Shown here piece after piece: positions 1-10,102 of a stretch of DNA of 36,857 nt. The position numbers and the translations under genes are program-made. Each line of letters begins with the position of its first letter. Positions within the stretch are counted from its first letter, which is position 1. The DNA is taken from NCBI GenBank assembly GCA_015680685.1, contig MNCI01002752.1, positions 325,536 to 362,392 of the forward strand, read 5' to 3'. Source of the stretch: Gnetum montanum (lineage: Eukaryota; Streptophyta; Gnetopsida; Gnetales; Gnetaceae). The notes beneath the pieces are model-generated. The model did not search any database and was not told the DNA's origin. It worked only from the letters and a program-made list of their open reading frames with translations.

Positions 1-2
1 CC

Positions 3-677
3 ATGGTAGAGGTGCTCCCACCCAATGTGGGTCTGAGTGGGGATGTGGTGCTTGTCATGGAGCTAAACAAGGGCATGGAGGAGGTAGCAATGGGGGCCAG
101 AGCTGAAGAGTAGTGGGCCTGGGAGGCCCAGTGGGAGGAGACCCTCTAGCAGGTGCAGGCTGCCTTGGAGTCTTGGTTTTGCGAGTGGAAGTAAGAACTA
201 CTTAGGTAGCAGACTTTGCAAGTGGAGAGCTCTCGAGCAAGATTGGTAGATAAGCTCTGCAACTAGGTATGGGCAGAGCTACAACAGGAAGAGCTCACTT
301 AGAGGAAAAGGGAGTGGATGGAGCATGTGCAACGGGCTTGGGAGTAGGAGGAAGAGATGTAGTGGCAACACTAGTTAGATAGGGTGCATGAGTAGAGTGT
401 CAGGTAGTGGCTTGGGGAAGGGCAGTGCCCTTATGTCGTGCTGGGCATCAATTGTGAGAGTTTGTGGGTGGAACTATAGTAGCATATTTGTCGTACCTCC
501 ATGCATTTCCATTCGAATGGTGGGGGATCAACTAAGGAGCGGGCACAAAGAGAGGTGGCCTTGTAGGATTTCTAGTAGGCCATCAAGTTTGTGGGCTCTG
601 AGTTGCACAAGAACACGTTGGATATCTTGCATGCCCTCAAAAGGCCACACTATGAGTATCACACCCTGCCTAGATAG
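3..677 (+). pseudogene. LINE copy 1: coiled coil plus J-domain-like C-terminal region
   Basis: One reading frame runs from position 3 to a TAG at 675, broken by internal stops that are mostly TAG. Residues from about 35 to 140 are rich in Glu, Gln, Trp and Arg and look like a long coiled coil. They align by eye with the coiled coil of copy 2 at 10870-11230, for example LDRVHE here against LDRAHE there. From about 429 to 640 follows a domain matching the J-like domain of copy 2: V-L-G-I-N near 435-449, a decayed His-Ser-Asn at 510-518 where copy 2 has His-Pro-Asp, and N-T-L-D-I-L-H near the end. The 5' part lies outside the window. It is inactive. J-domain proteins normally stimulate Hsp70 ATPase through HPD, so this copy has lost that motif. 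The homology to copies 2 and A is strong; the J-domain identity is inference. Confidence 0.7.
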
Positions 678-1060
678 CTATAATGGATCTGGTGCTGCTC
701 GAGCCTCGTTTGTGTTTCTGTTTTGTTTCTCTTGGTTGTTTATGGTATTTGGTTTGGTTTCTTGTTTGGCTAGTATGGCCTTGGTTTGCGCACAGTATGT
801 GTTTCGTTTGTGGGATGTGGGCCATTGGGGAGGAGTTGGGGAGTGCAGTGAGGTGTTTCCCCTCAGGCAGGTGTGTTTTGTTGAGGTCCTTTGGGTTAGG
901 TTCGGTGTGGTCGTGTTGGGCCTGTGGGGCTTTTTCCATGGGGTTGTGGTTGGGTTGTTTCCCCCTCTCCAAGGGTGGATCCATCCTGTCGTTTTCTCAT
1001 GGCAACAATTTGTACAAATTTCATTTCAATAATCCATTCCCGAACATTTTCTCAAAAAAA
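678..1060 (+). other. 3' untranslated region and A-tail of LINE copy 1
   Basis: This G/T-rich stretch follows the last stop of copy 1. It ends in a block at 1035-1053 containing CCCGAACATTTTCTC, followed by a run of seven A at 1054-1060. The same block precedes the A run of copy 2 at 11825-11850. It is present in reverse complement next to a T run at 36809-36857. Open frames in this stretch (for example 683-1114) look like chance translations of 3' UTR. The shared end followed by poly(A) marks the LINE 3' terminus. Confidence 0.7.
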
Positions 1061-1216
1061 TATATAAATTGTTGTCTTTTCAAATTTATAAAATTTTTAT
1101 TCTTACAAAGTTAACAGTCTTTAGATACCACATTCTTTCAAAGAGCTTGTTTTGATTCATATAATGCTTCCCTCAAATAACATACTTGATTCTCTCCAAC
1201 ACCAAATATAAATTTC

Positions 1217-1297
1217 ATCACACTTGAGGCATCAAGCGGTTAGCTCATTGTCTTGTTTGGCAAGAGGTTACTAGTTCATATCACACTTGAGACATCA
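1217..1297 (+). repeat. 45-nt tRNA-like insert between 18-bp direct repeats
   Basis: Positions 1217-1234 and 1280-1297 are direct repeats matching at 17 of 18 bases (ATCACACTTGAGGCATCA and the same with one G-to-A change). Between them lie 45 bases holding GGTTAGCTCATTG, like a Pol III A box, and CTAGTTCATATC, like a decayed B box, in tRNA-like order. The most likely reading is a short tRNA-derived or SINE fragment flanked by a target-site duplication made by LINE machinery. No A-tail is visible, and a chance duplication cannot be excluded. Confidence 0.4.
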
Positions 1298-2300
1298 TTA
1301 TATTCTTGTATAATTCTTCTAAAGTATTGTGTTGGCTATATGTTTTGAGATGTACTTATAGTCATTCTTTCAAGTTCCAATGCAAGGAGGTGAAGAAGGA
1401 AAACTTAGCAAATAAGGTAAACTCCTATGCTAAATCCATGGAAGAGGGTTATCATATCTCAATTTCAGAAAAGGCACTCCAGAACCAGCCATGGTGGTTC
1501 CTAGTAGGCACTTTCTCAAAAAGGGTCTTGTACCAGGTGAAATGTAGGCTTGGATAAAGAAGGCCTTCTCTAGTGGTGAAGCTAGCTCCAATTTGAGGGA
1601 ACACATATTTCTTTATGTTTGCAAAGGCCTCTGAAATGTATGTTGTTGAAGCTATGATGGTTTGGTGGGTAGGTATCCTGGTAATGCAAATTGAGAAGTG
1701 GGACCCACATTTCCTTCTGGCATAGAAGGAAAAACCTAGGATAATGAATGCAATAAGGAGGTTTGCAGTTTGAATTTGCCTTCCCAGGCTTTGATCTTTA
1801 ACTTTGATCTTTAACTGAGTGTTTGCTTAAATAATACTTTTGCAATACGTATGCTTTGATGAAGGTGGTAAATGTTTCTTCGTTTTATAGGACAAAAAAA
1901 GCCAATCCAGGCCTATAGTGGCCAGCCACCAACCAGAGGTTCCAACTCTTAAAAGGCTTTCAACAGCTGACATAATAAAACTGAAACATAAAAGGATTGG
2001 TAACTACAGCTAGTGAGAATGACATGAAACCTAAATCACAACAGCTGGATAGAAACAAAACAACAGAACAACTATAAAGTCAATATTCATGGTTTACACC
2101 AAGTATACCCAGATTTGCTTTGGGATAACTTGACAGCGTGGGGCGAGACAACAAATGAAAAGTTAACTACAACAATCAGTTTCACAGAACAAATTAGTGA
2201 TATAAAATTACAATGGGTTAACAAACAATAGTTTTAAGCCAGCTAAGTACTTCGTAGCTCAACCTTGGGTCTCAGTCCTGCCTGAATTTCCAAGCTCGTA
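1298..2300. other. No recognisable feature
   Basis: This is AT-rich sequence. The frame at 1306-1557 encodes 83 residues with no motif or composition that I recognise, and is probably chance. Nothing else is supported here. Confidence 0.5.
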
Positions 2301-3545
2301 TAAAGATGTATCCACTAAGCTCATGACTCCAAGTAGCTCAAAAGTCAGTATGGACAGGTGCCCATTATTTCATAGTCTCTTGGTATCACTATGAAGTTCA
2401 ATTTCAGCTCATTTGCCGAGTTTTCTGCAGTCTCAGTTTCTACCGCAAAGCTCCTGCTAAATTTAGCTTTAGTGTTCGCTGAGCTGCCTTTGCAGATACA
2501 GTATGCACAACCACTCTTTCATAATGGTTTTCGTCTTTTTATGAAAGAAGAGCTCATCAGCTCCGCACTCAATAAATCTGATTTTTCTTCATATTTCCTC
2601 CTCCTACTTCTCAACTACAATTGATCTCAGGCTTTAACTCTTGCGTCAATGATTGCATCTTTTTCTTGTTCAGGTCACGTTGGTTCATTTGTAAAATTCA
2701 TTTATCTGGGAATAAATGTATTTTACTGATTGTTCTTTTTAATAATGAAATTGGGTCTTTGTAATACTATGTCAATGGTACTAATGGTTGACTGTAGAAT
2801 TAGATCAGATCAGGAACAGAAAAATAGATAAACAACAATGAAACTGAAACTGAAAATGTTTTTAAATTACATCCAAGATCCAATGGATCTATTGGACCAG
2901 TTCGGTTTTAACAATTCTCTTGCATAATGTTTGTACATTATAACGGTGTCTATTTAAATTACCTTTGGAAGTAAAATAATAATAAAAAGCAGACTAATTA
3001 AAAGAATTTATGGAATCACATACCCAAGCTGGGAATACTTTGGAGGTAAAAGTGATGCAATTTTGTCCGTAAACTGTGATATAGCAATATTTGTAAGAAT
3101 AGAAAAAAAGGGAAATATCCATGCAAATGTAGAAAAGCACACTTTAAAAACTAAACCAACAAACCTGAGCTCCTCTGATCGCGACTCTGAAGTATACCAT
3201 CCCCACCTAGAAGTACATGAAAAAAAATAAGATACCTCTAGCTGAACAAGATTGGGGAATTGTGGTTCCAGAAAGTAAAAAGACAGACAGCCAAATAAGT
3301 CATTATCACAACGCACCATTAAAAAAATTTGTTATAGTCTAAAAATACTTCCACAAACATCCACCTAATACACCAAAAATTTGAGGTTGTACCGTACGCT
3401 TAACAGTTTTTAAAGAATTTTTTAGAGGGACAGGATGTTGATTGGAGATGCAATGAGCAAACCAAATACATTCAAATGACCTTTCCTGCATGTATCCTTC
3501 ACAAAGGTCACAGATAAGCAAGGTTAAACTTGTAACTGTTAACAT
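2300..3545 (-). other. Possible relic of an intron-containing gene, unidentified
   Basis: Several short minus-strand pieces have exon-like edges. A 43-base stretch around 3167-3209 is preceded on the minus strand by a pyrimidine tract and AG, and followed by GTTTGT. A frame at 3339-3545 contains a C-D-L-C-E motif near its start. A frame ending at 3008 reads K-I-A-S-L-L-P-P-K-Y before a stop. A small frame at about 2628-2680 ends in K-P-E-I-N-C-S before a stop. No single continuous product can be built and I recognise no family. This could equally be chance in AT-rich DNA. Confidence 0.15.
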
Positions 3546-3758
3546 TAGTGTACAATGTCTCTTACCTCATGAGGACAAAAGTTTAAAAGTTAATATTTTT
3601 ATTTATTTTCTTGAGTTGATGGGTGGATATAATCTATTTTTGCACTAACTTACCCTTATTTTGCACAAATTTCCTTCTTTTAATTATGAGGAATGACTTC
3701 TCAAATTCCCCAGGTATGGCCCCTATCATTTTCTATAAATTGTAAGGCCATACACGGA

Positions 3759-5267
3759 TGTAATGACCTGGTTTTTCTGCAATGAAGCTCTTGTTACGAA
3801 TTTCTTACAAGAATCATCTTGTTTTTGTAACTGTTCACATTCCATAAGAATTTGTTCTCACACCATTATCAATTTTCATTGCTACCAATTCAGTTTTCAG
3901 CTCCATTCTATCAATTTAAGTCAACCTCTTCAATAATCATCTCTCCTATCCATCACTTAGATTCAACATGTTTTACGTTTGACTCAGCATTCTCATTATT
4001 GCACTTTAATTTTAGTTTTTCTTCAGGTTTCCAACATCAAAGGCATCCAGTTCAGAAGTTCAAAGGTCATATACAAGTTTAATCCAATATGCCCTTTCTA
4101 CCAAGGAAGAAATTGATAGATCTTTATTCCAAATGATAAAGCATTTCATGGTGAACTTGCAAACATAAAATTTGTCATTTTTCAATCATCCAAAGTCAAG
4201 AAATTTGCAAAAAATAGTTTGACTACAACTTGTAATCAAGTTGTTGTATTACAAGTTTTCAAACCACAAGTCCACCATGACTTGTGGTATTGCTGAGATC
4301 ATTTTTTCTTCAAGCCACGACTCATGGTCAACTTGTGGCAGAATACTATGACTTGTGATTAGGTTGTGGTGTCAACCACAATTCATGGTTTCCCCATGGT
4401 TGCTCCATGGTTTAGAAGTCTCTCAAGAAATTTTCACCATGACTTGTGGTGATCTCATGGTGCAAACCAAGACTCATGGTCTACTCATGGTGAACATTTA
4501 TGTAAGGTAAATTTAGTATGACTCTTGGTAAAGTTAGAATAGTAACCATGATTCATGGTGGTATCTTCAGACAATCTTAATCTATGTTTCTAGGTAAACC
4601 ATGACTCATGCTGTAATACCATGACTCGTGGTCAAGTTGTAGTTGACTCATAGTTATCAAAAATCAGAATTTTGACAAATCTAGAAGCCTTAAGTCAAAA
4701 ACTTTTAAGAAAGCAAATTAGTAGTAATAAAGTATAGAATGAGTGAAAACAGTAAAAGATGTAATGTAGCTTGAGTTCTCTAAAATTGGATTAGACTATA
4801 CATGTTTTGACACTTGCTTATCAAAGTTGCAACTATGTAGGATTTCTTGTGGAATAGAGATAACATGTTGCAATATAGCATTATGAAATGAAAACAACAA
4901 AATTTTACTTTACATAATTATTTGCTAATGAGTTCTTGCTAAGTAGTTCTTTGGGTTCTATTTTTCTAGAAGTGATTTCTCTAGAATTTTCTATACTATT
5001 GAGATCCTTCTAGTAGCATGACTTACAGATGTTTTTGGATTATAGTTTGAAACATGATTTTGCCCATTCAGGGGCTAAATCCATTTGTTCTAGGGGTTTA
5101 CCTTGTGAATCTTGCATCTCTTATTTATCATTTTGCATCAATTACTGTTTTCGATTTAGTTTTGTACTTTGCTCATTATTTTCAGGATTTTTCAATTGGT
5201 TAATCTATGTTATCCATTGCTTGTCATTTTTCTAGTCCATTTGCTCTACCAAGTCATTTTTCTTCCA
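3759..5267 (+). repeat. Probable long terminal repeat (about 1.5 kb)
   Basis: The 3' edge is well supported: the sequence ends in TTCTTCCA at 5267, followed by one base and a primer-binding site at 5269. The 5' edge is proposed at TGTAATGACCTGG (3759), which starts with TG and resembles plant LTR starts, giving TG...CA termini. No second LTR was found in the window, so the left edge is not proven. The LTR contains the palindromic motif array at 4274-4654. The open frame at 3852-4082 inside it is probably not coding. Confidence 0.55.
4274..4654. promoter_or_regulatory. Array of 11 imperfect palindromes with TGACTCA-like cores
   Basis: A 15-base unit with consensus ACCATGACTCATGGT recurs at 4274, 4314, 4345, 4375, 4436, 4466, 4515, 4545, 4598, 4618 and 4640, spaced irregularly by about 20-60 bases. 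The copy at 4545-4559 is a perfect palindrome around one central base. Many copies carry TGACTCA or TGACTTG, close to the core bound by GCN4/AP-1-like bZIP factors. Extra half sites (CTCATGGT, CCATGGTT) lie between. The position inside the proposed LTR fits a U3 enhancer, which is an inference. Confidence 0.55.
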
Positions 5268-5268
5268 G

Positions 5269-5280
5269 TGGTATCAAAGC
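5269..5280 (+). other. Retrotransposon primer-binding site (initiator tRNA-Met)
   Basis: TGGTATCAAAGC differs by one base from TGGTATCAGAGC, the complement of the 3' end of plant initiator tRNA-Met that primes minus-strand synthesis in most plant Copia and many Gypsy elements. It sits one base after a CA-ended LTR, the usual spacing. This is the strongest evidence for an LTR element at 3759 onward. Confidence 0.75.
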
Positions 5281-5865
5281 AAGGTTGAGGGTTGGCTACA
5301 TTCTCTATGGTGATTTCTTTTATGTACATTGAAGTAATGTTCAATAGTGTAGAGATGTAGTTTTACACACAAAAGAAAAATTCCTAAATGTGAAAGGTGT
5401 AGAAATTACAGTTATGGTGGTGGTATCTACAACAATAAAGAAATAAGAGGAAAGATAAATCTTAAGGTATCTCTTTATATTCTCTTGTATTTTGGTTTCT
5501 TTTTTTGGCATTTCTTACTTAAGCAAGAGTTATAAATCCAACTATGGTCTTGCTCAAGATGAAAGTTTCTCTGATCTTAGGTTGTAGAATTGTTGTATGA
5601 AAGGAAATGAGATGCTATTTTGACTAGAAAACCTTCTTTCATGATTAATGAAGTTTTATTTTGTTTTGTGTATGTATGTGTGTTTTTCTTTTTTGTGGGA
5701 GGGAGGTAACTATAGTTAAAAGTGTGCATGAAATAATGTATGATAATGGTTAACAATAAGATCTTTGTAATTAACTATTAAAGTTTGGTTTTATGTTTCG
5801 TGGACAACTTTAATTTACTAGGATCTTCATATACCAAGCTTTAATCTCAAACTACCACACCATAA

Positions 5866-6279
5866 ATGGCCTATCCTTCATGGATTCTAAGCCAACATAA
5901 CATGCAACATTTGCTAAGTGATACTTCTTTGGTGTCTAGGCACTTTTATTTATTGCATCCTTATTTTTTGATAGGAATTCATCACTTCATGAGCCCTTTC
6001 CCAAACAACTCAACTTACAACCACATCTTGGACTCACATAGTTCTTCTTACAACCTATTTAGATTTTTTGTTCTTGTCCTATTATTCCTCTTTTTCTTTT
6101 CCTCTTTTTTTATGCCTCTATCTTGTTCCAGGTCACACACTTTATATTGTCCATGTCACACTACTTATTTCATGAGTAGTCATGATGTTTTATCTCATGA
6201 CCCATCTTTATTGGATTTTCATCTTAAAGTTTGTAACAATGTTGTGAGTCTACTTTGTTATGATGATTTCTATGAATAG
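5866..6279 (+). CDS. Hypothetical 137-residue ORF with one hydrophobic segment
   Basis: This is the longest open frame in the body downstream of the primer-binding site. It starts at ATG 5866 and ends in TAG. The product has a strongly hydrophobic run of about 20 residues (roughly 65-85, rich in Phe and Leu), which could be a membrane segment. It is otherwise Ser/His/Tyr-rich, with two Cys-His clusters near residues 93-100. I recognise no family. Pyrimidine-rich DNA readily yields such frames by chance, so it may not be a gene. Confidence 0.15.
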   Translation: MAYPSWILSQHNMQHLLSDTSLVSRHFYLLHPYFLIGIHHFMSPFPNNSTYNHILDSHSSSYNLFRFFVLVLLFLFFFSSFFMPLSCSRSHTLYCPCHTTYFMSSHDVLSHDPSLLDFHLKVCNNVVSLLCYDDFYE

Positions 6280-6719
6280 TGCTGATTTGTAGAGCCATCT
6301 ATAATTTTCTGATTGTGATAGATTTAGAGTGTTGCTAATGTGCTTTTATTGATGATTGGTTGAATAACAAGTTATTCTTCCTTGTGATTGATTTAAGTTG
6401 TGCTAATGTGTGTTGCATGTATTACTATATGCAAAGTACTAAATACATACTACCCATCAATCTAGCATATATTAATAGAACAAACAAAAGAAATTTTGAG
6501 AAATGAAACTAAAATGTTGTATTATTTATGAGGTTGTCACTATGCTTTTATTTTTGTGTGTGTTGCATAACCTATGTGCATTAAAATGATTTCTTAAATT
6601 GATTAAAATGTTCCTATGTGAAGTATGTGTACGTGTGTAAGTGTGGATATCTCATGTACTTGCTTTGGTGTGCATTCATATAAGTTTTAGATATCTTATC
6701 TCTAATTCTAATTTTTCAG

Positions 6720-6787
6720 CAATGAGAGTTGGAAAGAAAAGAAGAAACAAATATTCTTTACATTATGTTTCAAGGGCTGAAAAAGAG
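6720..6787 (+). other. Exon-like 68-base segment
   Basis: The segment is preceded by a T-rich tract ending in TTTTTCAG (to 6719) and followed by GTATGT (from 6788), good plant splice-site matches on both sides. The frame from ATG 6722 reads M-R-V-G-K-K-R-R-N-K-Y-S and on to A-E-K-E, a basic, protein-like composition with no stop. No neighbouring exon was found. It could be a captured gene fragment or chance. Confidence 0.2.
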
Positions 6788-7599
6788 GTATGTTTTCCTT
6801 AGTATGAATGATTCTTTTAAATATATATACTTATGCATTTGTTGCTAAGGACCTTGACCAATGAATCAAGTAGAAGGAACCTGACCTATGAATTAGGAAT
6901 ATTATGTATATCATAGTTATATTATTTTAAATAATGAACATATTGAATGTTGTGTACATTGTTGATGCATTGTTCTTTAGAGTTTCATCAGTTAATAAAA
7001 TATAAGTACCCCCTCCATGGCTATAGAACATGACATTTCAAGGCATCATAAGACAATGTAATAATAAAATATGAACATAAAATGGAAACTCTTTTATTGC
7101 TAATGGCCTAAAAGAGAAGGTGTTTCACTTGGTTTTATGTCTTGGACTTGCACTCTTTCATATTCTCATTTTGAAATTTCTTCCCTTGCACCTTATGATT
7201 TGATTTCTCAGAAGAAATGTTGCTAAAATGAAGCACAACTACATATTTATTATTGGTACATTTAGAAGTGATATGTTACTAAAGAAAGAAGGAACATAGG
7301 TGGATATTAAGTTTGAATATTTTATGCTTAGTTTTTTGCTATGTGAGATCAAAAGGAATTGAACTTGAGACTTGGCAAAATTCGAATTTCAAAATATTAG
7401 AAGTTACAACTAAGGGAATTGAACCTGCAACCTATTAGAATATACTTTTATTAATTTTTAAGAGTGATCATGGAAAGAATTGAACTCATGACTAGGTGGT
7501 GTAGAAAAAGGATTTATTTATTTATTTAAAAAAGGAGGAACAAACTAGTTTTTAATAATGAATCGATTACAAGAAACAACCTATCATCTCTTGAATTCT

Positions 7600-7960
7600 A
7601 CTAGTAATTATAAAGAGAGGATAGAGTGGAGGAGAAAAAGAGGAAAGAAAAAAGAAAGAAATAAAAGAAGAGTATGTGTGTGCACACATGAGAAAGGAGA
7701 GTTCAATCATAAGGGGAGGTGGCTGGATATGAACAACAGCAAATAGAAAAGAAGATTGTGGTTGAACAAGAAGATAAACAACAACAATAGAAGATTGTAG
7801 CTGAAGCAACAAATGAACAACAACAACAACAAGATGATGGTTGAAAGAGAAGAAGAAGAACAACCAAAAAAGATTATGCTTCAAATAACAAATGAACACC
7901 AACATGAGAAGGTTGTGGTTGGGGAAAAAAAAAAGAATAGCAACAAGGAGAAATTGTGGT
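7600..7960 (+). repeat. Purine-rich low-complexity tract with AAC/GAA repeats
   Basis: The + strand is dominated by A and G, with runs of GAAAGAAAG, AACAACAAC and GAAGAAGAA. From about 7740 a degenerate unit of roughly 50 bases recurs, each with a GATTGTGGTTG-like block, an ACAAATGAACAACAAC-like block and an AGAAG block. The open frames at 7558-7746 (+) and 7567-7905 (-) are translations of this tract and not credible genes. Confidence 0.5.
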
Positions 7961-9348
7961 AGCTATAGAAGAGAACAAATGAAGGGAAGAATAGTAGTCT
8001 AATATTGTAATTAATTTTTCTTAGAAAATAAGAAGGTAAGATGGATCCTTCTCTTGCTATGTGTGATGGACAGTGTTGGCTAATAATCTCAATATCTTAG
8101 CTCTTCTCTTTTCTTTGCCATGAATATCATTGTATGTTAAAAGCAACTTTGACAAGATTTGTGGTTAAGATTTTGGATTGTTGAATCCTTAATTTTGTTG
8201 ATGGATCTCTCCACCTATCCTTTGCACTCTCAAGCCTAAATGACTTGGATGAGAGTTGCTTTTGTGACAATTCAAAAACACTCATAATGATTTAGGGCAT
8301 ATTGGCATAATGATTTGCCAACAAGGGCCAAGGATCCTTTATAGGAGAATTGGTACTACTATTAGAAAGTGAAAGTATTCTTGGGCCCATTTATATTTTT
8401 TAATTTTTTGAAATTTATAGAATTGTTGAATTCTTGGTTCTTGGCTGGAAAATTGGCTTGATGATTCCCTTGAATTCTTAATCCTTGGATTGAATTTTGA
8501 TTCTTATTTGTGTACCTTCTCAAGGACGATTTTATTATTTTTCTATGAGCCCAATGGAGTAGGGAAAATCTAGGATATTAATTTATGGTCATTAAATGGT
8601 AGTGATGTTAAATCATGGTTGTTAAATGTAGGTGATTTCTCTATTCTCTATTATTGGTAAATTAGCTAAGTTGATTAAATGTTAGTGGTGTGCATTATAT
8701 TATTTCAAATTAGCAAAGTTGATTTCAAATGATTTATCATGAGTGTTGCTAAAAAAAATAAGTTAGTATCATTGTGCAATTGAATGGATTTGATATTACT
8801 AATTTATACATTTCTTGTGGATAACTATTGGGTTAGACAAGTTTGTTGAAGAAAAACATCTAGTATATTATTATGATCTGAGAAAAATTAGAATTTGATC
8901 CATAAATTAGACCTATACATTATATGAAAGGAATCTTGCATAGATTTTTTATGTCATTATTTGCTTTTCATAGTTGTCTTTGATTAGCAATAGTTCAGCT
9001 AAAATCCTATTATGGTTATGGTGTTTTGTGCTAATTAGACATGATTTTTCTTTGATATTATGTATATATGTAGAAATCATTGTATTGCTTTGTATTTCAA
9101 TTTGCAATTTTCCAAGGAAATGAATAATATGTTTTCCTTGAGTTTGACTTCCTTATGATGGATTACATTTTGGCCGTGTATAATTTAAGACTGCTAAGTA
9201 AAGTGATTGAATTAATTGGCATCTTGCTAAGCTAGATGCCTATGGATATGATTTTAAGTTTTAGATATTTTCACATTTGTACTGCACCTTGGATGTATAG
9301 TGTATTAATAGATGTAGATTATCATATTGGCATTCTCTTCTTGTTAGA

Positions 9349-9953
9349 TCCTTGGGCCATTCCTTGCATTGGTTCGCCACTTCATCTGGGAGGGGGGCAA
9401 AGGGGGGGGGGGCAAATTACACTTGGTCCACTGGGAGCAGGTGGCGTGCCCCCAAAGCGCAGGTGGGTTGGGCGTCACGTCCTTCGAGGACGAGTTGCTG
9501 TTGGGGAAACAATGGCTCGTTCTCCGTTTCTCACACCCACATCGGGACCTGGCCCCCTAGATCCGCATTATGAGCAGTAAGTATATCCGCTGGGAGACGG
9601 CGGCGTGGGACTCAAGGCCTTGGCAGACGCTGTCTCGGCATGCATGCGAGATGCAGGCCTTGGGGTGGGTAGATCTTGAGCCAAGAGCCATTATGACAGC
9701 CAAGTACCCCCGCAGCGATGGATGGCGGCGGATCTGGAAGGGACAGCTGCCTGAAAAAATCAAAATCTTCCTCTGGCTGTTGGAGCACGACGCATTGCCA
9801 GTACAGGCCCTACTGCAACGGTGTGGTTTGCTAGACAATGAGACTTGCCCAGCATATGACGCGGCCCCTGAAACGACACAACACTTCACACACAAATGCC
9901 CATGTATGCACGACACGTGGCACGCGGCGGCGGTGCACCCCCTCCCCCCCTGA
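9349..9953 (+). pseudogene. LINE copy 2 ORF2 fragment: RT C-terminal end and zf-RVT
   Basis: One frame with an internal TAG at 9558 runs to a TGA at 9951. The first part reads R-H-F-I-W-E-G, then H-L-V-H-W-E-Q-V-A-C-P and G-G-L-G-V, matching the segment that follows the RT in plant L1-like ORF2. The second part, about 9717-9925, is a zf-RVT domain: W-K-G-Q-L-P-E-K-I-K-I-F-L-W-L-L, then C-P-A-Y where a second Cys is expected (Cys to Tyr), then H-F-T-H-K-C-P. It aligns clearly with W-K-G-R-L-P-K-K-I-K-V-F-L-W-L of copy A on the minus strand near 15100. The catalytic RT core is absent. The large overlapping minus-strand frame at 9557-9958 is a shadow. Confidence 0.8.
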
Positions 9954-10102
9954 GGCACCCCACGGGTGATGCTTGGCCCACGCTACTTCTATGGGTAGCA
10001 TGGAAGGCGAGGAACAACACTGTTTTTCAGCAGCAGCAGCGCCCCCCTCCGCACTGACTGGTTCTGCAAGTCATTAATGCGTGGAAAGAAATCGAGGCAA
10101 TA

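Larger units (their letters stand above)
5281..9345 (+). mobile_element. Possible non-autonomous LTR element body, no gag or pol seen
   Basis: About 4 kb follow the primer-binding site without any frame resembling gag, protease, integrase, RT or RNase H on either strand. The sequence is AT-rich with scattered simple repeats. It could be the body of a non-autonomous element (LARD-like), or an LTR element whose body was deleted, joined to unrelated DNA. No downstream LTR copy or polypurine tract could be identified, so the right edge is only the start of LINE copy 2. Outside the separately listed items, nothing specific is seen in 5281-5865, 6280-6719, 6788-7560 and 7961-9345. Confidence 0.3.

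Noticed and set aside
388-1114. Plus-strand frames of 214 and 143 codons
   Set aside because: The homologous frame shared with copies 2 and A is a different one (frame of position 3); these overlap it or lie in the 3' UTR.
1217-1297. Functional tRNA gene
   Set aside because: It is too short, with no acceptor stem and a decayed B box.
4274-4654. CRISPR array
   Set aside because: Units are short, diverged and palindromic with variable spacing, in a plant-type retroelement setting.
7558-7905. Basic and Val/Leu-rich frames on both strands
   Set aside because: They translate a purine-rich simple repeat.
9557-9958. 133-codon minus-strand frame
   Set aside because: It is the antisense shadow of the zf-RVT frame, which has clear homology to copy A.
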